The notes under the pieces were generated by a model. That model was given only the letters and a program-made list of their open reading frames with translations. It had not been told where the DNA came from and searched no databases. A stretch of 64,000 nucleotides of DNA, taken from NCBI GenBank assembly GCA_026125665.1, contig JAHCKS010000003.1, forward strand, positions 1 through 64,000, read 5' to 3'. Positions 9,444 to 19,544 of this stretch are shown here, one piece after another (positions within the stretch are counted from its first letter, which is position 1; every line of letters begins with the position of its first letter). The translations under genes were made by a program, and so were the position numbers. This stretch comes from Rubrivivax sp. (GTDB lineage: Bacteria > Pseudomonadota > Gammaproteobacteria > Burkholderiales > Burkholderiaceae_C).

Positions 9444-10424
9444 TCAGGCGGGGGGTGCTGTCAGCGCCGAGGCGGCCGGGGCCGGCCCGCCAGCCGTTGC
9501 ACGTTCGGCCAGCCACCCCAGCAGTGGGGCACGCACGGCGGCCAGGCCGCGATAGGCCAACACGGCATCGCTCATGCTCGCGATCGCCGCATGCAACGCG
9601 GCCGCCCGCGCCGGGCTGGCCACCACGTCGCCCAGCGGCTGCAGGTCGACTTCGATCGTGAACAGGGCCTGCCCGAGCCCCGGCAGCGGAACGAAGGTCT
9701 GCCGTTCGCTGCGGAACCAGGCCTGCTGCACCGGAGTGGCCTGCCAGCGCGGCGACGCGAGCCGCTCGGGGTGGGCGTGCAGCCGCGGATGATCGGTGAT
9801 CGTCCAGACGAACCGCTCCCAGCGCTCGGGCCCGGTGACGAGCCGCAGCAGCGACTCGGCGGCCTTCAGCAGCAGCGTGTTGTCGGCCACCGGCGCGTGC
9901 ACCTGCGCGAAGTGGCGGCCGACCTTCTCTTCCGGCGCCCAGTGGCTGGGCAGCGCCACGGCGAGCCACGGGATCGTGCCGTCGCGGGCATCGACGACGG
10001 CGAAGTCCTCGGCGAAGGCGAGGCTCAGCAGCCCGGCCAGCCGCCACTCGACCGGCAGGCCCAGCAGGCAGCGCAACACCTCGTCGCCGAGACCGAAGCG
10101 GCCGGGTGCCGTCTGCCGCACTTCGCCGCCCCGCACCGCAGTGCCGAGGTGGACGGCCTCGGCTTGCGCGCCATCCCAGCTGAAGGCCTGCGGATGCTCC
10201 TCGGCAGCGTGGCGAGCCAGCGCGGCGAGCGCCGGCCCGGCGTCGAAGCCTTCGCGCTTCAGCAGCGCCTGCGGCGCAAAGGCCGACAGCACGGCGAGCT
10301 TCTCGCGCTGGTGGCGCGAGCCCGGGGCCAGCGGCGTCAGCTGCGGCGCGCCAGGTGCCAGCCGCCGCAGGCCCGGCTGCATGCGGAAGGGCGACTGGAC
10401 CGCGGCGTCGAAGTCGAAGGGCAT
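9444..10424 (-). CDS. DUF3445 / heme-dependent oxidative N-demethylase-like protein
   Basis: A 326-residue protein matching the DUF3445 family, some members of which are heme-dependent oxidative N-demethylases. Supporting segments are [20 protein letters not shown] near the N-terminus, [22 protein letters not shown] in the middle and [22 protein letters not shown] towards the end. The HWAPEEK...F..VHAPV block and the arginine-rich RSERQT strand are the usual landmarks. No signal peptide is seen. The substrate is unknown; placement ahead of mnmC gives no metabolic clue. Confidence 0.75.
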   Translation of the reverse strand: MPFDFDAAVQSPFRMQPGLRRLAPGAPQLTPLAPGSRHQREKLAVLSAFAPQALLKREGFDAGPALAALARHAAEEHPQAFSWDGAQAEAVHLGTAVRGGEVRQTAPGRFGLGDEVLRCLLGLPVEWRLAGLLSLAFAEDFAVVDARDGTIPWLAVALPSHWAPEEKVGRHFAQVHAPVADNTLLLKAAESLLRLVTGPERWERFVWTITDHPRLHAHPERLASPRWQATPVQQAWFRSERQTFVPLPGLGQALFTIEVDLQPLGDVVASPARAAALHAAIASMSDAVLAYRGLAAVRAPLLGWLAERATAGGPAPAASALTAPPA

Positions 10425-10535
10425 GGCCGGAGCGACAGAGGCCCGCTCAGGGGCAGGCAGCCCGCGGGGCGCGGGCAGCGCCCAGCATAAACACGAACGG
10501 GCACCGCCGTGCCCGTGCGCCCGTGCCGGGAGGCT

Positions 10536-11090
10536 TCAGACGCGCTTGCGGTACTCGTGCGTGCGGGTGTCGATCTCGACCTTGTCGCCGTCCTCGACGA
10601 ACAGCGGCACGCTGATCTCGAAGCCGGTGCCCACGAGCTTGGCGGGCTTCATCACCTTGCCCGAGGTGTCGCCCTTGACGGCAGGCTCGGTGTGGATCTG
10701 GCGCACGACGGTGGTGGGCAGCTCGACGCTGATGGCCTTGCCGTCGTAGAAGGTGACCTCGACGGGCATCGCGTCTTCCAGGTACTGGATGGCGTCGCCC
10801 ATGTTGTCGGCCTCCACCTCGTACTGGTTGTAGTCGGCGTCCATGAAGACGTACATCGGGTCGGCGAAGTAGGAGTAGGTGCACTCCTTCTTGTCCAGGA
10901 TGATCTGGTCCATCTTGTCGTCGGCCTTGAAGACGACCTCGGCGCCACCGCCGTTGAGCAGGTTCTTCATCTTCATGCGCACGGTGGCGGCGCCGCGGCC
11001 ACCGCGGCTGTATTCGGTCTTCAGCACGACCATCGGGTCCTTGCCCTGCATGATCACGTTGCCGGCGCGGATTTCCTGAGCGAGTTTCAT
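10536..11090 (-). CDS. efp: Elongation factor P, Arg32 type
   Basis: A 184-residue translation factor that relieves ribosome stalling at polyproline. The N-terminal KOW-like domain begins [14 protein letters not shown]. The loop that contacts the peptidyl-transferase centre reads [12 protein letters not shown], putting arginine at position 32 rather than the modified lysine of the E. coli protein. Arg32 EF-Ps are rhamnosylated by EarP, and an earP gene lies just upstream on the same strand, which confirms the modification system. The two OB domains end with [16 protein letters not shown]. Length is normal. Confidence 0.97.
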   Translation of the reverse strand: MKLAQEIRAGNVIMQGKDPMVVLKTEYSRGGRGAATVRMKMKNLLNGGGAEVVFKADDKMDQIILDKKECTYSYFADPMYVFMDADYNQYEVEADNMGDAIQYLEDAMPVEVTFYDGKAISVELPTTVVRQIHTEPAVKGDTSGKVMKPAKLVGTGFEISVPLFVEDGDKVEIDTRTHEYRKRV

Positions 11091-11265
11091 GGTGCGAGTT
11101 TCCCAGCGGGAAAGGGAGGAATCGGTGGGCGCGGAGGGGGGCCGCTGGCGGGTCCGTCGGGCCGCCCTCGCGGACTTCGCGCGAGCGTGCGACCGGCCCC
11201 ACTCGGGGCGGCGGCTGCCCGAGGCACCGGCTCCCTCATGATGCCGATGCCGTCGCCGATGGCGC

Positions 11266-11312
11266 GATTCGTGCCGTTCGGGCCGTTCAGGCTATTCAGG
11301 CTGTTCGTGCCG
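11266..11312 (+). repeat. Tandem 9-10 bp repeats between efp and earP
   Basis: The segment contains serial near-copies of GTTCGGGCC/GTTCAGGCT within the 268-bp gap between efp and earP. No gene is apparent here. The efp promoter is expected somewhere in this gap; whether the repeats matter is unknown. Confidence 0.4.
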
Positions 11313-11359
11313 CTCTCGGCTGCAACTGTCGTGCAGGCCGCCGCGCGGAGCCCGGCATT

Positions 11360-12469
11360 CTACCCGGGCGGCGATTCTCGGTGCAGCCGCGCCAGCACGA
11401 ACCTGCGCAACTGCGTGACCAGGTCTTCCTGGGCCAGCAGGCGGGCACGGGCCGCCCGGGCGGCGGCCTGCCACGGCCCGGGCGCGGGCAGCGCTTCCGG
11501 CGCGGCCGCCAAGCCGTTCCACCACGCAAGGCTCCCCGCCACGCCGGCCGGCGGCGAGAGCCAGTCGACGAACGCCTGCAGCTTGGCGGCATGGGCACCA
11601 TCGTGCTGCGGATAGAGCTGCCACAGGAACGCGGCCCCGGCCCACAGGGCCCTGACGAGCGAGTCCTCGCCGCGCACGATGTTCAAGTCGGCGCTCCACA
11701 ACACGCGGTCGAAGTCGGCTTGCGCCAGCCAGGGCAAGGCGGCCACGCGCACCGTCGCCGGCAGCGTGCCCGCGCCGGCCGCAACGTCGGCCAGGTGCCG
11801 CGCCGGCCCGGGGGTGGCGAGCAGCAGCGTCGGCTCGGCCGCCAGCGCCGACAGCAGCGCCGGCACCGGCGCGTCGGCGTAGCAGAACAGGCTCACGAGT
11901 CGCTCGCCTTCCCGGCGCGGCCAGCCGCGGGACGCGAGCCACGCGTCGCGGTCGAAGGCTTGACGCTGTGCCAGCAGTCCGGGCTCGCGCAACAGGCCGC
12001 CGGTACGCGCCGTGAAGCCGGGGTAGAAGAACCACTTGCGCAGGCCGTCGGCACGCGGCGAGGGGAGGCCGTGCGAGCGCTCGACATACGGCTCGGCACT
12101 CAGGTACTCGAGGTTGATCCACACCGGGTCGGCCGCGCGCATCGCCTGGACGAAGGCGGCGGGCGGGTCGCAGCCGAAGGCCTCGACGACGACCTCGGCC
12201 GGCGGGCCCGGCAGGGCCTCGCCGGCCGCCGGCCAGCGATGCACCACGAGGCGCGGCGCGAGGCTTTCGTGCCCCGGCGCCATCCAGGCCAGCGCCGCGC
12301 GATCGTCGGCGACGAGCCGCACGGTGTCGCCGAGCGCGGCCAGCTGCGAGGCCAGGCGCCAGCAGATGCCGATGTCGCCGAAGTTGTCGACGACGCGGCA
12401 GAAGAGGTCCCAGCGCAGGGCCCGACGCGGGGCCACCGGCGAGGAGGGGCGCACGTCGCGCGACGGCAT
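11360..12469 (-). CDS. earP: EF-P arginine rhamnosyltransferase
   Basis: A 369-residue GT-B glycosyltransferase that transfers rhamnose from dTDP-rhamnose to Arg32 of EF-P. Hallmarks are the N-terminal [19 protein letters not shown], which carries the catalytic aspartates, the acceptor-domain segment [20 protein letters not shown], and the C-terminal nucleotide-sugar motif [15 protein letters not shown]. The start [10 protein letters not shown] was chosen because upstream sequence overlaps the divergent uvrC promoter. It is adjacent to efp in the same direction, which is the common arrangement. Confidence 0.94.
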   Translation of the reverse strand: MPSRDVRPSSPVAPRRALRWDLFCRVVDNFGDIGICWRLASQLAALGDTVRLVADDRAALAWMAPGHESLAPRLVVHRWPAAGEALPGPPAEVVVEAFGCDPPAAFVQAMRAADPVWINLEYLSAEPYVERSHGLPSPRADGLRKWFFYPGFTARTGGLLREPGLLAQRQAFDRDAWLASRGWPRREGERLVSLFCYADAPVPALLSALAAEPTLLLATPGPARHLADVAAGAGTLPATVRVAALPWLAQADFDRVLWSADLNIVRGEDSLVRALWAGAAFLWQLYPQHDGAHAAKLQAFVDWLSPPAGVAGSLAWWNGLAAAPEALPAPGPWQAAARAARARLLAQEDLVTQLRRFVLARLHRESPPG

Positions 12470-12504
12470 GGCCGGATTATCGAAGGCGGCAGAATGCCGC
12501 CGCG

Positions 12505-14802
12505 ATGAACAAGCGTGCGTCGACGCCGGGCACCGCGCCGGCTGTGCAGGGAACCGACGATGCACGCCGGCTGGCGCCTTCGGCCCCCGATCCGGCCGCT
12601 GCCGGGCGCGCCGCCAGGGCCGCGGCGAAGGATGCGGCGAGCGAGGCAACCACCGGCGCACGGGCGCCCGCGGCGGGCGGCGCAGCGGCGCGCGCGGCGG
12701 CCGAAGCCGTGGAGGAAACTCGCGAGCGGTTGCTCGCCGAGGTGGCGAAGCTGCCCGGCCTGCCGGGCGTCTACCGCTGGATCGACGCGAACGACCAGGT
12801 GCTCTACGTCGGCAAGGCGCGCGACCTGAAGAAGCGCGTCTCGAGCTACCTGCACCGGCAGCACGACGGCACGCGCATCGGGTCGATGGTGGCGCGCATC
12901 GCGCGGCTGGAGACGACCGTCGTGCGCACGGAGGCCGAGGCGCTGCTGCTCGAGAACAACCTCATCAAGGCACTGGCGCCGCGCTTCAACATCCTCTTCC
13001 GCGACGACAAGAGCTACCCGTACCTGAAGATCACGGGCCAGCCGGCGAAGGCCGCAACCGCGGACGAAGCGTCCACCGAACTGCGCTTCCCGCGCGTGGC
13101 GTACTTCCGCGGCAGCGTCGACCGCAGGCACCGCTACTTCGGGCCGTACCCCAACGCCTGGGCGGTGAAGCAGACGATCCAGCTGGTGCAGAAGGTGTTC
13201 CGGCTGCGCACCTGCGAGGACACGGTGTTTCGCAACCGCAGCCGGCCGTGCCTGCTGCACCAGATCGAGCGCTGCTCGGCGCCCTGCGTCGGCCTGGTGA
13301 GCGTGGCCGACTACGCGCGCGACGTGCACGACGCCGAACGCTTCCTGCTCGGCGAGGCCGAGGCGGTGATCGCCGACCTGCAGGCGCAGATGATGGCGCA
13401 TGCCGAGGCGCTGGCGTTCGAGAAGGCGGCCCGGGTGCGGGATCGCATCGGCTCGCTTTCGCGCGTGCTGCACCAGCAGGCCGTGGAGGCGAGCAGCCTG
13501 ACCGGCGCCGACAAGGACGTGGACATCCTCGCCGTCAGGGTGGCCGGCGGACGCGCCTGCGTGAACCTGGCGATGGTTCGTGGCAGCCGGCACCTGGGCG
13601 ACCGCGCCTACTTCCCGACCCACGTGGACGAAGGCGCGGCGATGGTCAACGACGCCACGGCGGCAGGCGACGAGGCGGCCGCCGATGCCGGCCCGGCCCT
13701 CCCGCCGCGCACGCCGCGCACGCCGGAGGAGGCGGTGCTCGAGGCCTTCGTCGCCCAGCACTACCTGAACCAGCCGATGCCGCTGCAGCTCGTCACGAGC
13801 CACCCGCTCGACCCCGCGTTGCTCGAGCTGCTGACCGCCTCCACGGGCGTGAAGGTGCGTGCCACGCACCAGCCGCGCGAGCAGCGGCGCATCTGGCTCG
13901 AGATGGCGGGGCGCGGCGCCGAGCTGGCGCTGGCGCGCCTGCTGTCCGAGGAAGGCTCGCAGCAGCAGCGCACAAGGGCGCTGATCGACGCGCTCGACCT
14001 CGACGTCGAGGACGCGGCGACGCTGCGCGTGGAGTGCTTCGACGTCAGTCACACGGCCGGCGAGGCGACGCAGGCCAGCTGCGTCGTCTACGAAGGCCAC
14101 CGCATGCAGCCCGCGCAGTACCGCCGCTTCAACATCGAGGGCATCACCGGCGGCGACGACTACGCGGCGATGCGCCAGGTGCTGTCGCGGCGCTACGCGC
14201 GGCTGGCCGAGGCGGTGGCGGCGGGGCGGGCAGAGCCGGCGGCGGAGGCGGCGCCGGATGGGGCATGCGAGCCGCAGCGCGAGGCGCCGAAGGCCGCGAA
14301 GGCCGTGAAGGCCGCGAAGGTCGCGAAGGTCGCGAAGGGACGCACGGCGGCGCGCCTGCCCGACCTCGTGCTCGTCGACGGCGGCCGCGGCCAGGTGGCC
14401 GTGGCGCGCGAGGTGTTCGAGGAGATCGGCCTGGACCTCTCGCTCATCGCCGGCGTCGAGAAGGGCGAGGGGCGCAAGGTCGGCCTGGAGGAGCTCGTCT
14501 TCGCCGACGGGCGGCCGAAGGTGGCGCTCGGCCACGACTCGGCCGCGCTGATGCTGGTGGCGCAGATCCGCGACGAGGCGCATCGTTTCGCCATCACCGG
14601 CATGCGCGCGCGCCGCGCCAGCGTGCGCACGGGCGGCAGCCGGCTGGAGGAGATCCCGGGCGTCGGCCCGCGCAAGCGCGCGCGCCTGCTGCAGCGCTTC
14701 GGCGGCGTGCGCGGTGTCGTCAACGCCGGCGTCGACGACCTGGCCAGCGTCGAAGGCATCTCGCGCGAGCTGGCCGAGGAGATCTGGCGTGCGCTGCACT
14801 GA
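12505..14802 (+). CDS. uvrC: Excinuclease ABC subunit C with N-terminal extension
   Basis: A 765-residue nucleotide-excision-repair nuclease, longer than the roughly 610 residues of E. coli UvrC. Domains in order: an Ala/Arg-rich extension (1-75), GIY-YIG nuclease ([18 protein letters not shown]), Cys-containing [11 protein letters not shown]...[16 protein letters not shown] motif, RNase H-like 5' nuclease ([15 protein letters not shown]), and C-terminal helix-hairpin-helix ([20 protein letters not shown]). A Lys/Ala repeat ([17 protein letters not shown]) interrupts the nuclease half near residues 594-612. It is followed by pgsA, as in many proteobacteria. Confidence 0.95.
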   Translation: MNKRASTPGTAPAVQGTDDARRLAPSAPDPAAAGRAARAAAKDAASEATTGARAPAAGGAAARAAAEAVEETRERLLAEVAKLPGLPGVYRWIDANDQVLYVGKARDLKKRVSSYLHRQHDGTRIGSMVARIARLETTVVRTEAEALLLENNLIKALAPRFNILFRDDKSYPYLKITGQPAKAATADEASTELRFPRVAYFRGSVDRRHRYFGPYPNAWAVKQTIQLVQKVFRLRTCEDTVFRNRSRPCLLHQIERCSAPCVGLVSVADYARDVHDAERFLLGEAEAVIADLQAQMMAHAEALAFEKAARVRDRIGSLSRVLHQQAVEASSLTGADKDVDILAVRVAGGRACVNLAMVRGSRHLGDRAYFPTHVDEGAAMVNDATAAGDEAAADAGPALPPRTPRTPEEAVLEAFVAQHYLNQPMPLQLVTSHPLDPALLELLTASTGVKVRATHQPREQRRIWLEMAGRGAELALARLLSEEGSQQQRTRALIDALDLDVEDAATLRVECFDVSHTAGEATQASCVVYEGHRMQPAQYRRFNIEGITGGDDYAAMRQVLSRRYARLAEAVAAGRAEPAAEAAPDGACEPQREAPKAAKAVKAAKVAKVAKGRTAARLPDLVLVDGGRGQVAVAREVFEEIGLDLSLIAGVEKGEGRKVGLEELVFADGRPKVALGHDSAALMLVAQIRDEAHRFAITGMRARRASVRTGGSRLEEIPGVGPRKRARLLQRFGGVRGVVNAGVDDLASVEGISRELAEEIWRALH

Positions 14803-14964
14803 CCTCCCCGTGTCGCCTGCGGCACGTCCCCGGTGGTGCCGCAGGGGCCACCGCGCGCCATCGAGGCGCCGCCCGCGGACCCGCAGACCCGCATCCGCGG
14901 CGGCCGCCTGGGCGCGCCGGAGTCCATTGCAGCGAGAATGCCGCCGACCCGCCGGCCGATCACC

Positions 14965-15531
14965 ATGTTCCTCACCGTCCCGACGCTGCTGACCTGGGCG
15001 CGCATCGCCGCGATTCCGCTCATCGTGGCGGTGTTCTACCTGCCGTGGCCGGCCGAGCTGCGCAACCTCATCGCCACCGTGCTGTTCGTGCTGTTCGCGC
15101 TGACCGACTGGCTCGACGGCTGGCTCGCGCGCAGGCTCAACCAGACCTCCGCCTTCGGCGCCTTCCTCGACCCGGTGGCCGACAAGTTCCTCGTCTGCGC
15201 CAGCGTGCTCGTGCTCGTGCACCTGAAGCGGGCCGACGTCTTCGTCGCGCTGATCATCATCGGCCGCGAGATCGCCATCTCGGCGCTGCGCGAGTGGATG
15301 GCGCACATCGGTGCCAGCCGCAGCGTGGCCGTGCACATGGTGGGCAAGGCGAAGACGCTGGTGCAGATGGTGGCCATCCCGTTCCTGCTGTACGACGGTG
15401 CGCTCTTCGGCGTCGTCGACACGCGGTTGTGGGGCACGGCGTTGATCTGGATCGCCGCCGTGCTGACGATCTGGTCGATGGCCTACTACCTGCGCAAGGC
15501 GATCCCGGAGATCCGCGCCAAGGCGCGTTGA
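14965..15531 (+). CDS. pgsA: CDP-diacylglycerol--glycerol-3-phosphate 3-phosphatidyltransferase
   Basis: A 188-residue integral membrane enzyme making phosphatidylglycerophosphate, the first committed step to phosphatidylglycerol and cardiolipin. It carries the full CDP-alcohol phosphotransferase signature, DWLDGWLARR followed by GAFLDPVADK, i.e. D(x2)DG(x2)AR(x8)G(x3)D(x3)D. About four to six hydrophobic helices follow. The start MFLTVPTLLTWAR aligns with known PgsA N-termini; an ATG at 14938 is the alternative. Confidence 0.94.
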   Translation: MFLTVPTLLTWARIAAIPLIVAVFYLPWPAELRNLIATVLFVLFALTDWLDGWLARRLNQTSAFGAFLDPVADKFLVCASVLVLVHLKRADVFVALIIIGREIAISALREWMAHIGASRSVAVHMVGKAKTLVQMVAIPFLLYDGALFGVVDTRLWGTALIWIAAVLTIWSMAYYLRKAIPEIRAKAR

Positions 15532-15550
15532 GCGGGTCGGCCCGGGCATC

Positions 15551-16489
15551 GTGAGCACGACGCACGAAGCGCTGCGAGCGCAGCGCGGGCAGGCGCTGGT
15601 CGCCGCCATGCCCGCCATCTTCGTGCTCATCTGGAGCACCGGCTTCGTGGTCGCGCGCTACGGCATGCCGCACACCGGGCCGATGACGTTCCTCGCCTGG
15701 CGCTACGGGCTGTCGATCGCGGCCTTTCTCGTGTGGATCGCGCTGGCGCGCGCCGCGTGGCCGCGCGGGCACGCGCAGTGGGGGCACCTGGCCGTCACCG
15801 GCCTGCTGATGCACGCGCTGTACCTCGGCGGCGTCTGGGCCGCCGTGCGCGCCGGTATCGGGGCCGGGACGTCGGCGCTCGTCGTCGGGCTGCAGCCGGT
15901 GCTGACGGCGATCTGGGTCAGCGCGGTGCAGGGCACGGAGCATCGTGTGGCGCCGCGGCAGTGGGTGGGGCTGGCGCTGGGGCTCGCCGGGCTCGTGCTC
16001 GTCGTCTGGCGCAAGCTCGGCGCCGGCGAGGTGACCGTGTTCAACCTGGCGTTGTGCCTGCTCGCGCTGGCGGCCATCACCACCGGCACGCTGTACCAGA
16101 AGCGCTTCGTCGGGCCCTGCGACGTGCGCACCGCCAACACCGTGCAGCTGCTCGCGGCCTTCGCGGTGACGGCGCCGCTGGCCTGGCTGGAGGGCACGCC
16201 GCTCGGCGCGCCGGCGACATGGCACCCGGAGCTCGCCGGCGCGATGGCCTGGTCGGTGCTCGCGCTGACGCTCGGCGGCAGTTCGCTGCTGTTCCTGCTC
16301 ATCCAGCGCGGCGCGGCCACGCGCGTGACGAGCCTGCTCTACCTCGTGCCGCCGTGCACGGCCGTGATGGCCTGGGTCCTGTTCGACGAAGCGCTCGGCG
16401 CGCTCGTGCTCGCCGGCCTGGCCCTCACCGCCACGGGTGTGTGGCTCGTCGTCCGCAGCCCCGGGCGCGAAGCGGCCGCGGCCGCTTGA
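15551..16489 (+). CDS. EamA-family (DMT) metabolite exporter
   Basis: A 312-residue inner-membrane protein with ten hydrophobic segments arranged as two EamA repeats, the drug/metabolite transporter superfamily. Typical features are the N-terminal FVLIWSTGFVVARYG, IGAGTSALVVGLQPVLTAIWV closing repeat one, and YLVPPCTAVMAWVLFDEAL in repeat two. It uses a GTG start 20 bp after pgsA and may ride its transcript. Members export amino acids or other metabolites; the substrate cannot be assigned. Confidence 0.88.
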   Translation: MSTTHEALRAQRGQALVAAMPAIFVLIWSTGFVVARYGMPHTGPMTFLAWRYGLSIAAFLVWIALARAAWPRGHAQWGHLAVTGLLMHALYLGGVWAAVRAGIGAGTSALVVGLQPVLTAIWVSAVQGTEHRVAPRQWVGLALGLAGLVLVVWRKLGAGEVTVFNLALCLLALAAITTGTLYQKRFVGPCDVRTANTVQLLAAFAVTAPLAWLEGTPLGAPATWHPELAGAMAWSVLALTLGGSSLLFLLIQRGAATRVTSLLYLVPPCTAVMAWVLFDEALGALVLAGLALTATGVWLVVRSPGREAAAAA

Positions 16490-16716
16490 CCCGCGCGCGT
16501 GTAACAGGGCTTGCGACGTACGACCGGGCCCGGGCCTTGTCAACCGTGGAAGCACGCGCGCCACGGCGTCTCGTCGGCGGCACTGCACTCGCGGCACGGG
16601 CCTAGAATCGCGCCTCTCGTCGACGGCCATGCCCTGCCTGTGGCGCTGAACGCGGCCCCGCTCGCATCGCGCGCCGCGCCATGCCGACCAGCCCCACCTC
16701 AGGAGGAGGATGCGAA

Positions 16717-16986
16717 GTGAACAAGAGTGAACTGATCGAACACATTGCCGCGCAGGCCGAGCTCTCCAAGGCGGCGGCGGGGCGCGCCCTCGACGCCTTC
16801 ACCGGCGCGGTGCGCACGGCCCTGAGGAAGGGCAGTTCGGTCACCATCACCGGCTTCGGCACGTTCGCCGTGACGAAGCGCGCGGCCCGCACCGGCCGCA
16901 ACCCGCGCACCGGCGCCGCCATCAAGATCAAGGCGGCCAAGGTGCCGAAGTTCAAGCCGGGCAAGGGTCTGCGCGACGCGCTGTGA
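16717..16986 (+). CDS. hupB: HU-family DNA-binding protein
   Basis: An 89-residue nucleoid protein of the HU/IHF family. It begins [28 protein letters not shown], with the DNA-wrapping arm [24 protein letters not shown] carrying the conserved NPRTG and the intercalating proline. The start is a GTG; a strong AGGAGGAGGA ribosome site 6-16 bp upstream decides it over the in-frame ATG at 16681. It is a single gene followed by tRNA-Val. HU-beta is the closest guess; the paralogue designation is uncertain. Confidence 0.93.
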   Translation: MNKSELIEHIAAQAELSKAAAGRALDAFTGAVRTALRKGSSVTITGFGTFAVTKRAARTGRNPRTGAAIKIKAAKVPKFKPGKGLRDAL

Positions 16987-17122
16987 GCCAGCAACGCCCG
17001 CCCTTTCTTCCGCGCCCTGCATCGGTACTGCGCCTCGTCCCGCATGCTCTCCTGACTTCTTGATCACCGGATGCCCCGGCCCGGGAAAGGCGCCTCGTGT
17101 CGCCGCTTGCCCGGGCTGCCGC

Positions 17123-17198
17123 GGGTGCTTAGCTCAGTTGGCAGAGCGGCGCCCTTACAAGGCGTAGGTCGGCGGTTCGAGACCGTCAGCACCCACCA
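17123..17198 (+). tRNA. tRNA-Val (anticodon UAC)
   Basis: A complete cloverleaf: acceptor stem GGGTGCT pairs with AGCACCC, the D arm contains TAGCTCAGTTGG, the anticodon loop is CTTACAA giving anticodon TAC (17156-17158), and the T arm contains GGTTCGAGACC. The CCA end is encoded. Confidence 0.97.
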
Positions 17199-17284
17199 CC
17201 CCCTCCCGCGCAGGCGGCATACTTATTCACTCCGCCGCGTACGCGCCGGCGCACTGGGCGCCGCGCCGTGCCGAGGACGATGCC

Positions 17285-19219
17285 ATGTTCGAATCCATCC
17301 GCAAGCACTCGCGCCTGACGCTGGGCTTCCTGCTGCTGCTCATCATTCCCTCGTTCGTCGTCTTCGGCATCGAGGGCTACTCGCGCTTCAACAGCCCTGG
17401 CGCGCAGGCCGTGGCGCGCGTGGCCGGCGAGAACGTCACGCGGGCCGAGTGGGAGCAGGCGCACGAACGCCAGCTCGACCGTGCACGCCGCCAGGGCCCG
17501 GAGGCGGCCGAACCCCTGCGCACCGAGGCCGCCCGCCTCGAGACGCTGGACAGCCTGCTGCGCGAACGCGTGCTGCTGGCCGCCGCCAACGACCGGCACC
17601 TGTTCCCGACGGTCTCGCGCATGGCGCGCCTGTTCGATGCCGACCCGCAGTACGCCGGCCTGCGCGGCCCCGACGGCAAGCTCAGCCGGGACATGCTGGC
17701 CAGCATCGGCATGACGCCCGAGATGTTCGACCAGCGCCTGCGCCAGGAGTACGGCATGCGCCAGGTGCTGGCCGGGGTGGCCTTGTCGGGGGTGGCCCCG
17801 GCGTCGGTGGCGGCGCAGTCGCTGGATGCGCTGCTGCAGCGGCGCGAGGTGCAGATCCAGCGCTTCGACCCCGGCGCCTATCGCTCGAAGGTCAATCCCA
17901 CCGATGCCGAGCTCGAGGCCTTCTACAAGGCCAACGAGGGCCTGTTCCGCACTCCCGAGCAGGCGCAGATCGAGTACGTGGTGCTCGATGCCCAGGCGCT
18001 GTCGCGCGGCATGGCGCTCGGCGACGACGAGCTGCGCAAGTTCTACGAGGCGAACCTCGCGCGTTTCACCGCGCCCGAGGAGCGGCGCGCCAGCCACATC
18101 CTGATCCTGGCCGACGCGTCGGCCAGCGCCGAGCAGAAGGCGGCCGCGAAGGCGAAGGCCACGCAACTTCTCGAGCAGGCGCGCGCGAACCCCAAGGCCT
18201 TCGCCGAGCTGGCGAAGAAGAACTCGCAGGACACCGCCTCGGCAGCGGTGGGCGGTGACCTCGAGTTCTCGCGCCGCGGTGCCATGGCCAGCAAGGCGCT
18301 GGAGGACGCGGTGTTCGCGCTCGAGCCGGGCAAGGTGGGCGGGCCGGTCGAGACCGAGTTCGGCTACCACGTCATCACCGTTACCGCCGTGCGAGGGGGC
18401 CAGGCGCGGCCGTTCGAGGAAGCCAAGGCCGAGATCCGCGACGAGCTCGTGAAGAGCAAGGTGGCCAAGGAGTGGCCCGCGGCGGCCGAGCAGTTCACGA
18501 ACATGGCCTACGAGCAGAGCGACAGCCTGAAACCGCTGGTGGACAAGTTCAAGCTCGAGAAGCAGACGGCCACCGTGACGCGTGCGCCGGCTCCCGGCGC
18601 CACGGGCGCACTCGCGTCGGCCAAGCTGCTGGCCGGCGTCTTCTCCGGCGAGGTGCTGCGTGACAAGCGCAACACCGACGCGGTGGAAGTGGGCCCGAAC
18701 CAGCTCGCCGCCGCGCGCCTGGTCAAGCACGAGCCGGCGCGCGTGCTGCCGCTGGCCGAGGTGCGCGACGCCGTGCGCGAGCGGGTCATCGGCGAACGCA
18801 CGGCGGTGCTGGCGCGCCAGGAAGGCGAGGCACGGCTGGCGGCCGTGCGGGCCGACCCGGCCCAGACCCTGGGCGACACGCTGACCGTCTCGCGCCTGCA
18901 GGCGCGCGTGCTGCCGCCGGCGCTGCTGGACGCCGCGCTGCGCGCCGACCCGAACCGTCTGCCGCAGGTGCAGGGCGTGGACCTCGGCGGTGCCGGCTAC
19001 GCCGTGGTGAAGGTGACGAAGGTGCTGCCGCGCGAGCTGCCGCCCGGCGCGACGCCCGGGGGTCCCGATCCGTTGCGCGACCAGTACGCGCAGGCCTTTG
19101 CGTCAGCGGAAACCGAGGCCTACCTCCATGCGCTGAAGCGGCGCTACAAGGTCGAGGTGAAGCCCGAGGCGCGCGTGGCCGCGGCGGCCGCGGCGGCGTC
19201 GTCCGCCACCGGATTCTGA
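17285..19219 (+). CDS. ppiD: Membrane-anchored periplasmic folding factor PpiD/SurA-like
   Basis: A 644-residue protein with a cytoplasmic N-tail MFESIRKHSRL, one membrane helix at about residues 11-31 (TLGFLLLLIIPSFVVFGIEGY), a SurA_N-like chaperone region, and a parvulin-type PPIase domain starting near RRASHILILADA (about residues 266-365, including DLEFSRRGAMASKALEDAVF and VETEFGYHVITV). A long C-terminal chaperone region follows. This is the architecture of PpiD, which receives newly translocated proteins at SecYEG. It is flanked by tRNA genes. Confidence 0.9.
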   Translation: MFESIRKHSRLTLGFLLLLIIPSFVVFGIEGYSRFNSPGAQAVARVAGENVTRAEWEQAHERQLDRARRQGPEAAEPLRTEAARLETLDSLLRERVLLAAANDRHLFPTVSRMARLFDADPQYAGLRGPDGKLSRDMLASIGMTPEMFDQRLRQEYGMRQVLAGVALSGVAPASVAAQSLDALLQRREVQIQRFDPGAYRSKVNPTDAELEAFYKANEGLFRTPEQAQIEYVVLDAQALSRGMALGDDELRKFYEANLARFTAPEERRASHILILADASASAEQKAAAKAKATQLLEQARANPKAFAELAKKNSQDTASAAVGGDLEFSRRGAMASKALEDAVFALEPGKVGGPVETEFGYHVITVTAVRGGQARPFEEAKAEIRDELVKSKVAKEWPAAAEQFTNMAYEQSDSLKPLVDKFKLEKQTATVTRAPAPGATGALASAKLLAGVFSGEVLRDKRNTDAVEVGPNQLAAARLVKHEPARVLPLAEVRDAVRERVIGERTAVLARQEGEARLAAVRADPAQTLGDTLTVSRLQARVLPPALLDAALRADPNRLPQVQGVDLGGAGYAVVKVTKVLPRELPPGATPGGPDPLRDQYAQAFASAETEAYLHALKRRYKVEVKPEARVAAAAAAASSATGF

Positions 19220-19295
19220 CCGGCGCACGGCACTCGTGGCCGTCGCGCGCTCGCAGGCTCGCCGAGGGGCCGCAGGGCTATACTTCCCGCCCTGC

Positions 19296-19372
19296 GGTGG
19301 CTGTAGCTCAGTTGGTAGAGTCCCAGATTGTGATTCTGGTCGTCGTGGGTTCGAGTCCCATCAGCCACCCCA
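19296..19372 (+). tRNA. tRNA-His (anticodon GUG), ICE integration site
   Basis: A cloverleaf with the extra 5' G typical of tRNA-His, acceptor GTGGCTG paired with CAGCCAC, anticodon loop TTGTGAT (anticodon GTG at 19350-19352) and T arm GGGTTCGAGTCCC. CCA is encoded. A tyrosine integrase begins 172 bp downstream reading away from the tRNA, so this gene's 3' half is the likely attachment site. Confidence 0.96.
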
Positions 19373-19483
19373 CCTAAGCGCTTCACCTGGTCCCACTCAG
19401 GACCAAACTCCTCGGAAAATCAACGACTTAACCGGTCGAAGGTTGCAGGAGCTTTCCTGCCGTCTCACGGCAGACCAGCGCAG

Positions 19484-19544
19484 GTGGGGGAACATCTGGG
19501 GGAACAAATGGCAGTCCTGAAGCCATTTGGAGTTTTGTTCCCCC
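19484..19544 (+). promoter_or_regulatory. Repeats and long hairpin immediately before int
   Basis: TGGGGGAACA occurs as two direct copies (19484 and 19497) and once inverted as TGTTCCCCCA next to the int start. GGGGGAACAAATGGC (19498-19512) pairs with GCCATTT (19522-19528) and TTTTGTTCCCCC (19533-19544), so the int leader can fold into a long stem reaching the start codon. The repeats may be integrase or excisionase arm sites and the stem may limit int translation; both roles are inferred. Confidence 0.5.

Noticed and set aside
12100..15639. 1179-residue minus-strand frame opposite uvrC and pgsA
   Set aside because: Antisense to two well-supported genes, low-complexity His/Arg/Ala composition.
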